Part shown: in pieces, positions 14,159 to 28,600 of the stretch
How positions within the stretch are numbered: the stretch's first letter is position 1
How the letters are laid out: each line of letters begins with the position of its first letter
From: Coturnix japonica
Taxonomy: Eukaryota > Chordata > Aves > Galliformes > Phasianidae
DNA length: 64,000 bases
Direction of reading: 5' to 3'
NCBI RefSeq assembly: GCF_001577835.2
Contig: NC_029518.1
Span: 32,109,462 to 32,173,461, forward strand
Program-made: the position numbers and the translations under genes
The notes under the pieces: generated by a model
The model's input: the letters and a program-made list of their open reading frames with translations, nothing else
What the model was told of the DNA's origin: nothing
Database searches by the model: none

Positions 14159-17100
14159 GAAGCTTTTAAGTACTAGGTTGAATGTCAGTTTTAATTTGGG
14201 GAGAGACTTCCTGGGAAAAGGTCCTAGAATGATTCTGGCTCCAGGCTTCTGGAGTGGAGTGTTGCTTGCACAGCCACTCATTCAATTTCACAATGAGATA
14301 ACAAAACTCAAGCCTGCTCATGCAGCAGTAGGCTCATACCTACAAACAGTTCATTCATTGAAGTACCTGAGTAGCAGGGTTGCATCAGTGCTAGAATAGG
14401 GGTCAGTGTTCTGCTCTTTCTATTGAATTCTGCTAGTCTGGTCTGTAGGCAAGCTGGTCATCCCTTTCACCTACAGGCACCTGCACAGCTCTTCTGCTGA
14501 GGGACTTCAGTGAGCCTTGCCTCAAGTGTGGGTGTTTGTGCTGTACCTTACAGAGGTATGTCAGCGTATCTGGAAAATGTCAAAACTATCATGTAGTGAC
14601 ATGCTGATACATTTATTGTACAAGCTTCCTGAAAATGAATTGGAAGAAACTCTTGACAGGAGGTTCAAGCTGAAGTGCAGCTTTCTAATATATCAGGAAT
14701 GTGTCAGAAAGTTGTAAATGTTCAGTTTGTGCATAATCGGAATACCAGGTTATGTAAAAATCTGTTGCAGCGTGCAGTTAACCTTCAGAAGCCTCAGCTT
14801 AGGATAATGAATATAACAATTTGACTATTTGTTATGTATAAACTATTGCATCATAATGGTTCTATTCAGTATAAAATTGATCCATGTAGAAGATGCTGGA
14901 CTGAAAGAAGGGCTGACAGTGTTTGAATTATGCACACATACATACATCACTTCCTTAAGCGAAAGAGCTTTTTGTAGTGTTTCTCCTGAACTTAAAGCTT
15001 TAAGCATACCTGGGTTCAAGACTCTAAACCTGAAAGCTACGGTATTCCCTGCAAGGGGCACCTGTATTACTGAAGGTGTTATTTTCCAGCTTGTAAAACA
15101 TGGGGAGAAGGGGCAGGCACAAAGAAATGGACCTGACCTCACTAGAAGTGGGCGGGCTATGTCAAAAGTATAGGTTATAAAAACACACAGGCTTTGGGAT
15201 CCCGGAATCTGTTACTTGGATAGAGTTCCATTATACTCATAATGGAAACAGTAGTTTCCATTTCAGAAACTGAATGCAAATAGTCATTTGTTAGAAGTCC
15301 CCAGGAAAGCAAGGACACCTGTTTGGCAGGAGCACTACACAAGGATGTTGAACAGCTGTGGGAACTTCACAGTGTGGAAGCAAGGGGAAGCCTTACCATG
15401 TTCAGGGTCTCTTGCCAGCCTAAGAGCATAGCTAATATTTCGCTTCATTGGCTCCTCTGTGTTTGTCTTCCTGTCTTGTGTGATACTTGGTATGTGAAAA
15501 GTGCTACAGATTCTTGGCTGGGGCAGTTTCATGTCTGACAGCTGACTCCAGTTGGTAATGTAGTGGCTAAGGATTAAATGTTGGTCCTTCCAGCTTTCAC
15601 TGACATTAGATTGTATGCTGTCTAATGGGTTGAGTCAGAGATTTAGCAAAAAAAAAATAAAATATATATATATATAATAGTGACATGGGAATAAGGTCAG
15701 TTGCAGGTGAAGCGCATCACTATAAACCTGTTTAAACTGGCCTAGTGAACCCAGAGCCAAATCACAGGAGCCTGGTAAAGCTCCGTTATTGGGTAATAGA
15801 AACAAGGCCTACCCTCCTATCAGGTGTCAGAGCAAGTAGGATTTATCATCAAAGACAATTTTCAAAGACTTTCCAAAATAATAAACTGGGAATTAGATGC
15901 CCAAATAAATTGTTTAATCTGTTGGTGGAGTCACCTTGGTGTGATAAGAAGCTTTGAATGGGACCTATTCTTTGAACTGCAGGGAACAGCGATTAAAAAA
16001 GAAGCAAACACAGAAACTTTGCTCTGATGACTGCCATAAGCAGCTGAGATAACCACAGCTGCTTCCAGTGAGCTGCTGTTTGAAGAGCTAATATTTGAGC
16101 TATTATGTGTTGATTAGATGGGTAAGTAATTTTTGCAATGAAGGATACCACTGCAAACTTTCAATAAATAAATTTTGTAGTATTTTCCTTGGTAACACCA
16201 ATGTAAAAAGGGAAGGTAGAGATAGTGTTTGTGTAAGTGCATCCACTTACCAATCACTGTATGGATTCTGGCTCTTTAATACCCAAAATCTGCATCAGAG
16301 GAAAGAAAGCATGCTGAGGATACTTTGTTTTTGCCATAGGCTACCAGGTAAGTCCTGGAAAGTACTTGGTTCTTGAGATCCAAATCTACATGCTCTGTGG
16401 AAGTAACTTGTAAGGTTGGGAGCACAGCCCTCAGCTCCTTGCGAGGTCAAACTTTGTATCTCCCAGTTCTTCAAATGTGAAGTCCGTTTAATTGAAGGGA
16501 CATTGAACTTAAGTGTGGAATGAGGACTGAAACTGCCCTTGCTTTTGAGTCCTTTAAATCCATATTTATTTATTTATTTTTAAGTGAATATTGTGTAAAA
16601 CAGAGCACTGGGGGAGCTGTGATTCAACACAATTGGCTGAGTGGAATTATACAGAAATAACACTGGGGGGGAAAATATTAAGGCCTGTTTTTCTTAATTT
16701 CACCAAGTCACTTGGAAAACTAAAGTGTTAATAACCACAGATATTACTAGTGGTATTGAAAGGGAAATACAGAAGTAAATAGAATCAGGAGTTTTGCTGC
16801 ACAAAATGGTATTGTAATGAAACATATCACTTGTTTTTGTAATATATGCCTGCATAGAAACTGCTCTGGGAACAAGATTGTTTTCTTCAGAAAAAACCTG
16901 AGCAAAGGTATCCTGAGTTGGAAGAGACCCAAAAGGAACATCAAGTCTGAATTTTACCAAATTTTAGATTAGCAAAAAACAATCAAGTTCTACCTGTAGA
17001 AATGTGCTTAACTGCTTTAGCTTTTTCTAAGATGCTCCTCAGTAGTTGTTGTGTGCAGCTCTTTCCACTGATGCTTTATTTTTTTGCTCCTGAAGAGCAC

Positions 17101-17896
17101 TAGTTTCATAGCTATTTGCTGCTTGTCTGTATATAGTTCATAGTATGTGAAGGCAGGCGGGTTCTATCAAAATTAGCAGTCTGGCCCTAGTTTAGAGAAA
17201 CATGAATATAATTGAAATGGAGGTGGCCAATGCCCTTAAGGCTCCCCTCTACAGTCATATTCATGTCTGTCCCCGTCTCCTGTTTTCCACATGCTGCCTA
17301 TTTTGTATTTGACTGTAGCATTCCTATGACACACAACTGTCAGCAGCAACATACTCTGGGCAGGTCTGAAGAAGCCATAGCAAGTACTGATGCTGGAACC
17401 TGAAGGGCAGGGTAGCAGGGCAGACCCTTGAGAGGGAGATGGGCAATGTGCCCTGTGGGTGTGTGCAGTTTCCAGAGCAGGCAGGAGGGGAGCCAGCAGG
17501 GGCTGCACAGGCCACTCAACACTTACATCATGTCCGGCAGAGGCTACAAAGGACCTTTATGAGGTTGCTCATGATTTGTTGAAGGGTGGGCTTGGCTGGC
17601 AGTGTTTATTTCTGCAAATACTGCAAGATCTTGACTTTGCTTTCTGTGTTTAACAGCATAGTAAGGTTCTTAATTGGGCTTTCTGCCCAACTCCATTTAT
17701 GTCAGAAAGGTGTGAAAGCTGTTGATTCCACACTAAAAGCCAGGTTCGTTGCCACTGATTGAGCCCCTCGATAGACCCGAAGCTCACTTTCAGTTCTCAA
17801 GAATAGAGCCAAGACTTTACAGCCTGCCAGATGGATTTGCAGGGAAATCTTTAGGTCAGCCAACCAGAGAGTGAGGAGAGGGGACGGAGTGGAGAG

Positions 17897-18150
17897 AAGC
17901 ACTGAGGAGTTGTATCACTGCTCCCACCCAAAGCAGCTGCAGCCATGTGTTCTTTACAAGCCTGCCAGTGACTGAACGGAAAGCCTGAGCCTCACTATGA
18001 CATCACTCAAATAACTATTACACCCATTAGCTCAAAAAGACAAGTTATGAGAAATAACATGCATGCACACACTTGTGGATATAGCCTTTTCCTGAATAAA
18101 ATGATCTCTGTCAATGGAAAAAAAAAAAAAAAAAAAAAAGCACTGGAGAG
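17897..18150 (+). repeat. Retrocopy-like block: AATAAA, poly(A), flanking direct repeat
   Basis: An AATAAA at 18095-18100 is followed 17 bases later by an uninterrupted run of 22 A (18118-18139). The run is followed directly by GCACTGGAGAG. A similar word, AAGCACTGAGGAG, sits at 17897-17909, so AAGCACTG is shared exactly on both sides. This arrangement is that of a reverse-transcribed mRNA 3' end with a short target duplication. I recognise no source gene. The direct repeat is imperfect (11 of 13) and could be chance. Confidence 0.4.
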
Positions 18151-20164
18151 TGCTGAAAGGATGATATGGTGAGTAGAGAAATTCTATTCTTAGTGCTGGC
18201 ACCACTTCACAAGAAGACTTGGCCTTTACTCCAAGAAACTAAAAGCCTAACATCAATGGACATAGGCTCTGTCTGACCTTCCTTCCCCTAAAAAGCTGCA
18301 TCTGCGGTTGCAAATTAAAAGTCAAATAGTGATATGAATGGCATATTTGAATGCTGAGTGACTGAGGAAGAGCATTTTCCAGCAGCTTTACGCATTACTC
18401 ATCAACAAAATAAAATAGTCATCTATAGGAAAAACAGCTGCTGTGCTACAGGTGAGGGGAGGATCACTGACTTAGAGCAGACATGTCTGTGCTGTCTAGA
18501 CGGTCGGGGTAAGCCAATCACTACAGGGGTTAGGAAGATAATTTTGCTATTCCAAACTGCATTGGCCTGGTTATAAACCTGTCAGAACGGTCAAGAGAGG
18601 CCTCAGGAGAAATACTGCATTTCCTAGGAGGCAGCTGTATTTGATTTTAGCCCCAGCTCTTCCCATCCATCTTCACTGACTTTTTATTTTTTAAATTTTT
18701 TTGGAAAGGAATCAGGCCTTCTGTGCAGAACCTGAGTACAGATTCCAACATTGCTGAAAACTATAAATAATATACCCTCAGTTGCCATGTAACAAACTTG
18801 TATGAGAATTCACAGTTGTTCTGTTACTGTAATTCAACTGATGTTAGAGCCATGAAATTTGGCTATGACTTGGCATCTCTGGCAGACCTGGAGCAGGAGT
18901 TTAGATAGGATAACTGAGGTCATTACTGTCATTTTACTGCTCTCTCCCTTCCAGCAATTTTGGCTGAGATAGAAAAGGCATCCAATCTCTTCTTGAATAC
19001 GCTGAAGAACAGCTGTATGTTTTAGCACTGATCATTTAGGGGAACTGTTTCAGCTTCAGGGTTAGCATGGCAGGTTTATTTTGTACCTCAGCTCACCCAG
19101 CTGATGTTGCCACAGAAGGAGGATGCTTCACATGAGCTATTCCAATGCTGTGAGCTGGCAATCTCTAGAAAGGGGCTTGTTGGTCCAGAGGGAGCATGTT
19201 ACAAGAAACTGGGGGGTCATGAGGAGCTGCTGCTGCCATAACTGGCTCTGGAAGACGATGCTAGGACCCTAAAGGAAGGAAGCCTTTGGCTCTGTCATCC
19301 AAGACATCTGGTCCATTAAGCTACTATGGAGCATAACTACACATCATGCTTTGCAGAGCATCCTGTATAACTCAACAGATAAAGAATTTATCTGGACTTG
19401 GGGAGACCTTGTTAGGGTTACCCTTGTGCCTGATGAGCCAGAGCCACATAATCCACGCTGCACACTTTGGTCAGCACCTGGACCCAGCACAGAGAAATGG
19501 AAGTGGTACAGCTAGAAGCTACATCGCCACAGACAGACAGTGGAAGAGCAGGGCTGCAGGGCTTGAACCCAGCTCCTATGATAGACCTCCAGCTTATGTT
19601 TTCTTTTTGGAAATTATCCAACTGCAACACATGTGAGTGGCTTCAATTTTACTAGTGGAAAAACATAGGCTGTTTTGAAGGGCCTGATTCATAACTCTAT
19701 AAAAGTAAATGAAGCAGTTCCAGTAGAAGCTAGAGCATGCACTGAGCATTGCCTAGAGCCACACAGGCAGCAGAGGTACAGCTACCATGTTACAGTACAT
19801 GGGAGGAAGAACTTAAGTGGGGGGGGGGAGCATTTTCTAGTGGATGATTTGTTAACTGCAGTACTACATAAAAAAAGAAAAGCTACAGAGGAGTACCTAT
19901 GTCATACCATAAAAAACAGAGAAGCAGAGCAATGTGCTGCAGCAGTGAGCAGTTTGACAGCAAATAAATCTGTAAGAAAGCTTACTATTTTGCACGCATA
20001 AGATCCAGAAATGGCCAAATGCAGACACTACATGCATTTTTGTATAGCAGAACAAGAAATGAAAAACTGAAGAAGCTGAGCAGTTGGAAAAGATGTGGTT
20101 TAACAAAACTTCTTTCCAAAAGTGCCATTAACAAGTCAGAGTTCCTGTAGGCTGAGACAGCAAT

Positions 20165-20250
20165 TCACAGAATCACCAAGGTTGGAAAAAACCTAAAAGA
20201 TCATCCAGTCCAACCATCCACCCATCACCAACAGTGCCATGAGACAGCAT
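20165..20250 (-). repeat. CR1 LINE 3'-end fragment
   Basis: The + strand reads AATCACCAAGGTTGGAAAAA, then ATCATCCAGTCCAACCATCC and ACCCATCACCAACAGTGCC. This is the reverse complement of a common avian CR1 3' end. Confidence 0.9.
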
Positions 20251-22906
20251 TTCAAGGTATCCTTCAAAGCTTATTATGAGGTGAAATGAGGAGAAATAAG
20301 ATGAACAGGTGAAACAGTTGCAGGAAAAGTTCACAGCATGTGTGTGCAGCAGAAATCAGAGAGCTTGGCTGCTTCAGTTGTTTTCATGATGCTCCATCTA
20401 AATTTTGTAGCTCAGTTAAAGACTTCACTAATGAGTAACTCATAGTCTTCTCATACTTATTTAGAAATAGAAAACAGGCAGGATGTAGTTCCTCTATGTA
20501 ACTAGAGACAAAGCTTAAACTGCAACATCAGCAAAGGGCTGTTTCTTTGAAAGCACTTCATCAACTCTAAACTAGAAAAAGCCAAGGAATGAAGGAATTA
20601 GCCATTTTTTAGATTTATAAAATATTTTTCAGAATTTGTCCATTAGTAGATTTATGTGTGAATCTCTCTTTTGATCTCTCTGTGAACTTCGTCTTCTGTT
20701 ACTTGCTACAGAATAGACCTGATGGGTCAAAGTTTTACAGCCAAGCGTTTGTGTATATTCATGCACTTATATGATGCCTAAAATCTCTTTAGGCACTTAG
20801 GCTCAAACAGGCAGGTTGACCCCAACCATTTTATTTTTTAAATGTATCACTTATTTGACAGACACAGAAGATGTAAAGTCTATTACTTTCATGCCTTTAC
20901 TTTTAAAAGTCTGCTCTCAGAAAATTCATCCTGATGGAAGTGTTTGGGTGCAGTTCCCAAACAGCATAAAGAGTCTGAAAGTGCTGATGCTTGAAACCAA
21001 CCTGACAAACTCCATCTCCATGATCCATCTGGTCCCAGAGGTCAGCAGAGCCCCTAAAAATGGGGAAAGGTCTCAGATAACTTGGCCACTCCTGCAAGTG
21101 AATCCTGTGATTAGGTAAGTATTATATCCATGTTACAGAAGATGAATAGAGGTATGCTCTGACTTTCCAGTCATCAAATGGCAGTTACCAATGCTGAACC
21201 ATATAGGACTCATTGTTGATATCATTTAAGGCACTCAAAACAGGAGAGGATTAACTGAAAGCTAATATTGTGATAGTATTTTGAAAGAGTAAACAAATTA
21301 GCAAAGGTAAACACAAAACTTCAAGCCTGATATTGATACTTGTAGGGTGTATCAAGGACTTAAGATTAACTACTGAGAGTTTAAAAGGAGATCAATATCA
21401 ATGTGTGCACTGAAAATATATCTTGTCTAGCAAAGTCTTCAATAGGATTACTGTTTATGATTATAAAGGTATTCACACTAACACGTTATGTTTCTTGCCT
21501 TTTTTTTTTGCCTTGGTATTACACAATATAACAAAGGGCAGGTCACTACTACTGGATGAGGTGGAGGTGAGCACAAAGAGTGGCAATAAGAACTACATAG
21601 AAGTCAGAGTAGAAGCTATAATTACAGGAGATAACACAGAGGCTTGTCTTGAAGAACAATGATATTAAGGTACTGCCAATCATCAGGAAAGGCTAATACA
21701 GTCACTGGATCCATGTAGAGGCAAGAGAATTTGTCCTACTTCTGTCCCTGGCACTGGAATCACTCCTGCTACATCCAAGCTAATGCGTACAATTCACAAT
21801 TGATGTTGCAGCTTGGAAAAAGTTCAGAGAACTGTAAAGAGAAACATTGAAGTGTTGGGAAAAAAATTACCTGCAAAGAACAAAGTTTCAGGAACTCAGC
21901 TTATTTACCTTATCTAGGACACTTTCAAAATCCTTACTTACTTACATCACCAAGAAGCATTGGTGATGGACTCTTCAGTCCAGGAGACAAATGACAAAAC
22001 TCCAGTAAGGAAAGTACTGGAAAGAAGTGAAGCAAAACAAGACAGATTTTTTTGTTTGATGAAGGCGAAGAACTTAGGAGTGCTATTGAAATTAATAGCA
22101 TTATTTACCTATTTCTAGCATTTTTTAAATGCAAGGACGCATGCTTTTTGGAAAGTGATTCTTAGTTCAAATTCTCAGCATTAATGTATAGTTGTTGTAT
22201 AACGTGAATCACTGAAGACCTTTTATCATGATGTGAAGACCTTTATCATTTATGTGAGAACTAGCAAAAAATGAAAATGGAAATAAGAGAAAGGAGAAAA
22301 ATCGAAAATGAGTACAATGTTTTATTAAATTAGATCATCAAGTAGCTTGTCTTAATAAAGGACTTTCTGCCTACTGCAATTTTGTTTGTTTCATGCTGCT
22401 TTCGCATGTCACGTCCAGGGGTCAGAACTGACTTGACATAGAAAAACACCCACAAATGCCACAAATTCAGATGGTCACCTACAACAGTAGTCTTCTATTT
22501 ACAGGGCTGGATAGATGGATTGAAGGAAGAAGTTCTATGTCTACCATATTTACTCCACAGATTCCTCCAAATGCACAAAATGCACAAAAACTCAGACTTG
22601 CTATAGTGGAACACACACTAGTCTCATCTGCTCTAGACTCCAAGCTCAACCTGAGAAATAAATCAGTAACCAGCTACTCTACCCCTCTGAATCCTGAAAC
22701 TGACGTATTATCACACACCTCAGTTTCTCCCTGCTAGCCTTCCACTTTTCTGAAACTTCCAGATGATAACTACCAGCTGCCTCTGCCTCCCTAAATGCTG
22801 AAACTTTATCCTACTTAGAAAGGAAAACAATTTAATGGTAAACAAGATGGTAAAAAAGACACACCAATTTTAACTTAAAAAGTAGTAAATGCTTTGTAGC
22901 CTTGCA

Positions 22907-22907
<1 letters not shown>

Positions 22908-22934
<27 letters not shown>
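22908..22934. repeat. T homopolymer, 27 bases
   Basis: An uninterrupted run of T. Read on the minus strand it is a poly(A), but no AATAAA precedes it there, so it is not called as a retrocopy. Confidence 0.9.
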
Positions 22935-22939
<5 letters not shown>

Positions 22940-24979
22940 AGAGTCTGTGAGCTCAAGGATTCTTGAAGATTAAAGTTTGCTTTGGTTTGCCCTCTATCAA
23001 GTCTCACTACACTCAGTTAGCAACAGCTGCTATTCCTGGCATTATTCTACTCTCAGAATGCTTTTTATCTTAAGCTGTATGTTTCACACACAATTATTTG
23101 AAGAGTTTTACTAGATAAGCCTGTTGAGATTAATCATCCCTCCTGCAAAGGTGCCGTGGGATATACAGCAGAGTAATAAGAGCACTAACTCAGTTACATA
23201 AAATACATCAGTAATGCAATGCTTTGGTAGAAAAAAAGTGACTGAAATGAAAAGGAATTCTAACTGATGCAAAATGAACTATCCCAGGCTAGGATAAAGT
23301 AGGATATTTTTTAGGCTAGCTAAGAAATGCTATGATATAAATTGTAATAAAATTAAGCTGGTTTTGTTCATAGCAATTACAAGGCAGTGTCAATAACACA
23401 TCCAGATTTAACTGCTGTTTTATTTGTTTTTTGACCTTTTTTGTTTCTCTTCCTACTTGGGTATCAATTTTGCTGGCAAAGCAGAGAATAATTATAAAAG
23501 CTTTATCTTAGACCTTCACTGAGTATGACTGTCTTGTTTTTCTTATGACATCTTACTAGGTTTAAATGCTATCTACACAAAACTTTAAAATATCTCACGT
23601 ACAGGCTGTGATAAGGAAGTGTGCATACATAGTTGGCCTTTGGTAGTATGAGCTTAAAAACAGGTTTATATCTTCACATCTACTGTTCATTTTTGCTCTC
23701 ACTACATCCTATTTACTGTAAAACATGTAAACTTTATACCAGAGCAGAACTGCAGTCTCTCTACCTGAGAAAGCACTCAAGCAATCTGAAAATAGCATCG
23801 TACTCCTCCTTGCACCCAGCTGTCTTACCCAGGCTATGCAATGCGTTCCTTCACAGTGTTACTGCATATTCAGCCCCAGTGGAAATACATTCTTACATCA
23901 GCCATCCTCCCACCTTCAATCCTTTATTTTTCTCAAATTTTTAAAAACAAGGACAAGACCACTGATAGTTTAGCTTTGACACCTGGTTGCTGAAAACTCT
24001 CAGTTAAAGACAGAGTTTAAGCCATGCAGAAGTCTCTCTACAACTGTATGTGCTGCAGTTAGTATATTCTGTGAAGACAGTAAATATTCCAGAAGACCTG
24101 CATTGTCAAGAAGAGCGCCTAGTAAAATACAATGCATTAGGTATTATGGTATTATGATGGGGGGAACACCATCTACCTGACACTTCTGGTGATGTCTAGG
24201 AGCACTCTGAGCAGGAAAGTCCATCTTCACTTTCTTTTACTAGGATCACAGATAAACTCTCCTTCTAGAGATCAAGTCACTGAAAACATGAATAAAGTAA
24301 ATGTGAGTAGCACATACACTATGATTTGTATTCTTATATATAAGAAAGAAGGTCCAAAGGCTCAGTTTAGGAGCCTAACATGTCATTTTAGACATAATTT
24401 CCTCCCCAGGATTTCCTCTAATTTCCTGGTATTTAAACTAGATTTTGTTTAATGCTATGTATATCTACATATCTCTCCTGGATTGCTTATGTCTTGCTTA
24501 TAGCTATTACAGATTTTTTCCCTTGAATATATCATATTAATCTGTAGAAATGAGCAGGAATGGAGCAAGAAAACAGGACTGAAAACTTGCTTCAAAACAT
24601 TCCAAGTTACTTAAAGATGACATAAACATAAAGATGACATAAAGTTTCCTGTTTAAGGAAAGAAAGATTTGGAACAACTGAAAAATCTATGGTTCGAAAG
24701 TCTAAAACTGTCTTAGTTCTGGAAATAAGAAAGTGCTCAGAGTGTACACAGCATGAGCAAAACTCATACTTCTATGCAACAGCCTATACAAAGACAAATC
24801 TCAATGAGAAAATGAGTTTGAACAAGTATCATCTTATGAGATTTTTCCTGTTGGTGTGAAAAGTCAAATGAAAACACACATAAAAATTGAACGCCAATAC
24901 TTATAGTGGAATAGATTATTGTGCAGTTTCAGTTCAGAAATTTAAATCCTGTCAACTCAAGTGGCCATGATCTACTGTT

Positions 24980-25100
24980 CACAGAATGACCCAGGTTGGA
25001 AGGGACCTCAAGGATCATGAAGCTCCAACCCCCCTGCCTGGCAGGGCCACCAAACTTCTATGTTTACTAGACCAGGCTGTCCAGGGCCCATCCCCTGCTG
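24980..25100 (-). repeat. CR1 LINE 3'-end fragment
   Basis: The + strand shows CACAGAATGACCCAGGTTGG, AAGGGACCTCAAGGATCAT and CCAACCCCCCTGCCTGGCAG, then GACCAGGCTGTCCAGGGCC. This is a CR1 3' region in reverse orientation. Confidence 0.9.
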
Positions 25101-25379
25101 ACATATATTTAATATAAAAAACATCAAGATATCCCAGTATAAGTTTACAACATTTTTAGAGTGGACTTTGAAGTTAAAAATATATGTACAGACCTTACTT
25201 GCACTCCACAACATTGGCAGGTATTTGCATTTAACATTTAAACTGAAAACCAAATGTAGACAGAAAATTTTAATAGAACTTTAACAAATCCATTTCTTTC
25301 ATCATTTCTTTTCCAAACCATATATTTTCTGCTTTCCAGTAACAGTTCTACAGGCTGTTGTTTTATCTTGTAGTCTTTG

Positions 25380-25640
25380 CTCTAGACTAAACAATGCCAA
25401 TTCCTTCCACAGTCCTGCCTGCTCCCTCCAGACTGTTGCACATTCTTCTTACTCCCTCCTGGACCAGCTCCAGTGGGTGTGCATTTCTCTTGAATTATGA
25501 TGCCCAAAACAGTACTCTGAGCCTTACCAATATGTCAAAGACAGAGGAGGAAATATTCTACACGTCTTGCGTAGAACATTTGCACCCCAGAATCACTTCA
25601 TTTTGCTCAAACATGCTAACCCTTGGTAAGTTCAGTGAGC
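25380..25640 (-). repeat. Possible older CR1 3' UTR fragment
   Basis: The + strand carries CTAGACTAAACAATGCCA, GGACCAGCTCCAGTGGGTGT and GAATTATGATGCCCAAAACA. These resemble the reverse complement of CR1 3' UTR text, and they lie in the orientation expected for the upstream part of the element ending near 24980. The resemblance is from memory and eroded. Confidence 0.45.
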
Positions 25641-28600
25641 TTTCTTAAGCTGAACATTAGTATTTGGAGATGCTCTTTCCACATGAAAAGTGGGTTCAGA
25701 AAAAGATGCACAATCAGCGTCTTAAGGCCAGAAAGTTTTAAGTTGTTTTACTGTATTATATGGCACGTAGGCAGCATTGCCAGTAAACCAGAAATTACCT
25801 CTAATTTATAGTAATTCTGGCAGAACAGTCTCATTTAATGCCCTAGGCAGTAACAGTGTAAATGTTACAACTGATTAGAAGACCCCTTACTTCACTGCAT
25901 TGCTTCACACTGCATAATATTTTACAGAGAAGATTACAGAAGAATTATGAATATTCTTTGCTAAATTTTTTTAATTGTTTTTCTTTGATTTTAATGAAGA
26001 ACTGAGAGCACAATTATTTCTTGGTGTGAGAGAACGTACTGTTCTGATTTTAGATTACTTACTGCTTATTTTTCCACAGATCTCCTACTACATGGTATGA
26101 ACAAACTACTGTCTATTCCCTTGTGTTTTACCAGTTATTTCGGAAAAACATCCTTGTTTTTCTTCCAAAGCAAACTTCTATTTGTTATTAAGATGAATTT
26201 CTGTTAAGAAAATTTAAAATAGAGAAAGACAGCGTCAGACTTGTGTTAGAGTGGACTATACCATTGATTTGGAGATATTAGCTCCAGAGATGCAATCACA
26301 TTATTTACTGTTTACTTTCATCATTTTTTTAAAGCTGAACTTAAACTGGTTTTAAATAAACAATTTAGAAGTATACCTAATGGCAGTGCACAACTCAATA
26401 AAAAGGTAGATAAAAGCCTCCATTATTTGTATAAGTACAACTTTAACATACTCAGGAAAAAGAACCAATTCTTTTTGTTAAACTCTGTTTAACAAACATA
26501 AAAAACTTTGGGTAACACAGATAAGTTGTGGCAGACAAAGTTTTAATTCAAGTATAGATAAACTATTTTATTTATCTGCCACCCATATTTCCTCACCAGA
26601 AATATGGTAGAAAGTTGTCTTGGTCCTCACTTCAATTTATTCATTCATAAAAACAGAATTTCTTTTGCTTCTTATCCACTTTTAAAGCCAGCAATGACAG
26701 AGAAAGTACTTAGTGAATTGTTTGGAAGACTAAAACATAAGAACTCTAAGTAACAAACAGTAGATAATACAAGACAGTTGGAGTGTTGTAAAGGCCTGCC
26801 ACAGTTTTATGATGAACTCTATTTGTTTGGAGGGGAAAAAATACCTTCAGATCCACAGACATCTGTTTTGGTGTTGTTTAAGGTTTTTTTCTTTAGAAAT
26901 TCAAGTAGGAGAGCCCCCTACATGCCATGCTATCATTGCAACTACCACGTGGTTTGGTCCACTGAAATAATCTCTGGTTTACTCTTCCTTCCTGCATCTT
27001 GACAGAAAGTACTTTAGTCAGAAAACTATCTGTCAAGTTGCTGGTAATGAGATTGTCTGATCAGAAAGAACAAAGGTGGAAGTCAACAAAACTTCAGTCA
27101 GACCCATGTTGCTATCTGCCATCTTATGGATTTATAATATAAAACCTTTTAAAAAGGCACTTTCTTGAACATGGTCACTGTGCAGTGGACGGGGTGGAAA
27201 AAGTCAGACTGTGCTTCTCAATACTACCTGGTGGTGGGCAGCTCTTATAGACCCTAAAAGGTAAAGGATGCAACTATTTTTTTTCCTCCTTTTTCTTCCC
27301 TTACTCCTCCCCCCAGCCATACCCTGGCTTATCTGTTACTGTTGTGGAATTTATGACAATGTTACTTACTTGCAGTGTACTCTGATGGATATACTTATAC
27401 TTCACTATTGTCCAAAAATTCATGAGCACAGAATACTGACTGGTGCTTCTCTGAAGACTGAAAATGCCCCTTGCTCTTTTGCATTCCAGTTTAAAACAAA
27501 CCACTCTCTATTAAAAGCTGAAGCTGCAGGCATTCCACCAGGACCAAGCTCTTCTCTCAGCTCTGAGACATCTGTCAGAAAGCAGTAACAGAACAGAATT
27601 CAGCTTCATGTGAGCACAGATCTTCCAATGGCAAGTTATGGGAGATAACGCTTCAGAACACTGCATTAGTGAAATCTGTATGTCAGACACAGGAAACCAA
27701 GAAAAAAAAAAAAAAAGAGACCAACCACAGAAACCTCCAAAATTATATTATTTTTATAGTTTAGTGAGAAGATGGATGTTCTCACTGTGACTGACCTCCA
27801 AGAACTACATTTAAGCCAACACAAATATTAGGGTTTTTAAAAATTATTTTTTATTATTTTAATGTCTGAACATTCATGTATTAGTTATGGGGCAATCATC
27901 TTGCTTAGCTTTGATTACCTTTTCATGCCATTAACCAGCCTCTTTGCTCAGTGCAGATTGGGAGAACAGCTTTTTAAATACATGTTGCTTTTTGTTGCCT
28001 TTTTTTTTTTTTAACCAAACCACCATGAAAAACCACGAACCACAAACCAAAGCAAACAAAAAGTTGAAAATGGAACTAATCAAGATGGCAATTGCTCATC
28101 CCTGTCAAAGGCAATGTTATTCCAGCTGTTCTCAGTCATTGCAATGAACACCAGACTAAAAAAAGTTAGATGTATCTGCTAATTGTTAAAAACCAGTGCT
28201 TATGATGCAAATTTGGGTGATAACTGACCTCAAAATCTCATGTCCACTGATTGCTTTAAGTGAAAATTATCAGCTGAGAGCATACCTATAAATTTTATTA
28301 AATACACCTATTTCTGTTTGCGTCACATGAATGTTTCTGTGACAGATGATTTGCTTAATTGGATCAAAAATTGTAAGAGTAATGAACAGGACAGCTAAGG
28401 CCTGGAATTTCACCAGCATCACTTTTTGTCCTAAAATTCAGTAACATTTTCAGCTGATATTTCCATCCAATACATAGGAATAACTCTTTCAGTATTTCTG
28501 TGTACAATAATGCCAGTTAACTAGATTTATTTCTTAGCACATTCTTGATTTCTAGAATCTTCCTAAATCACAGCACAACAAATGTATTTACTCAAGTTCA

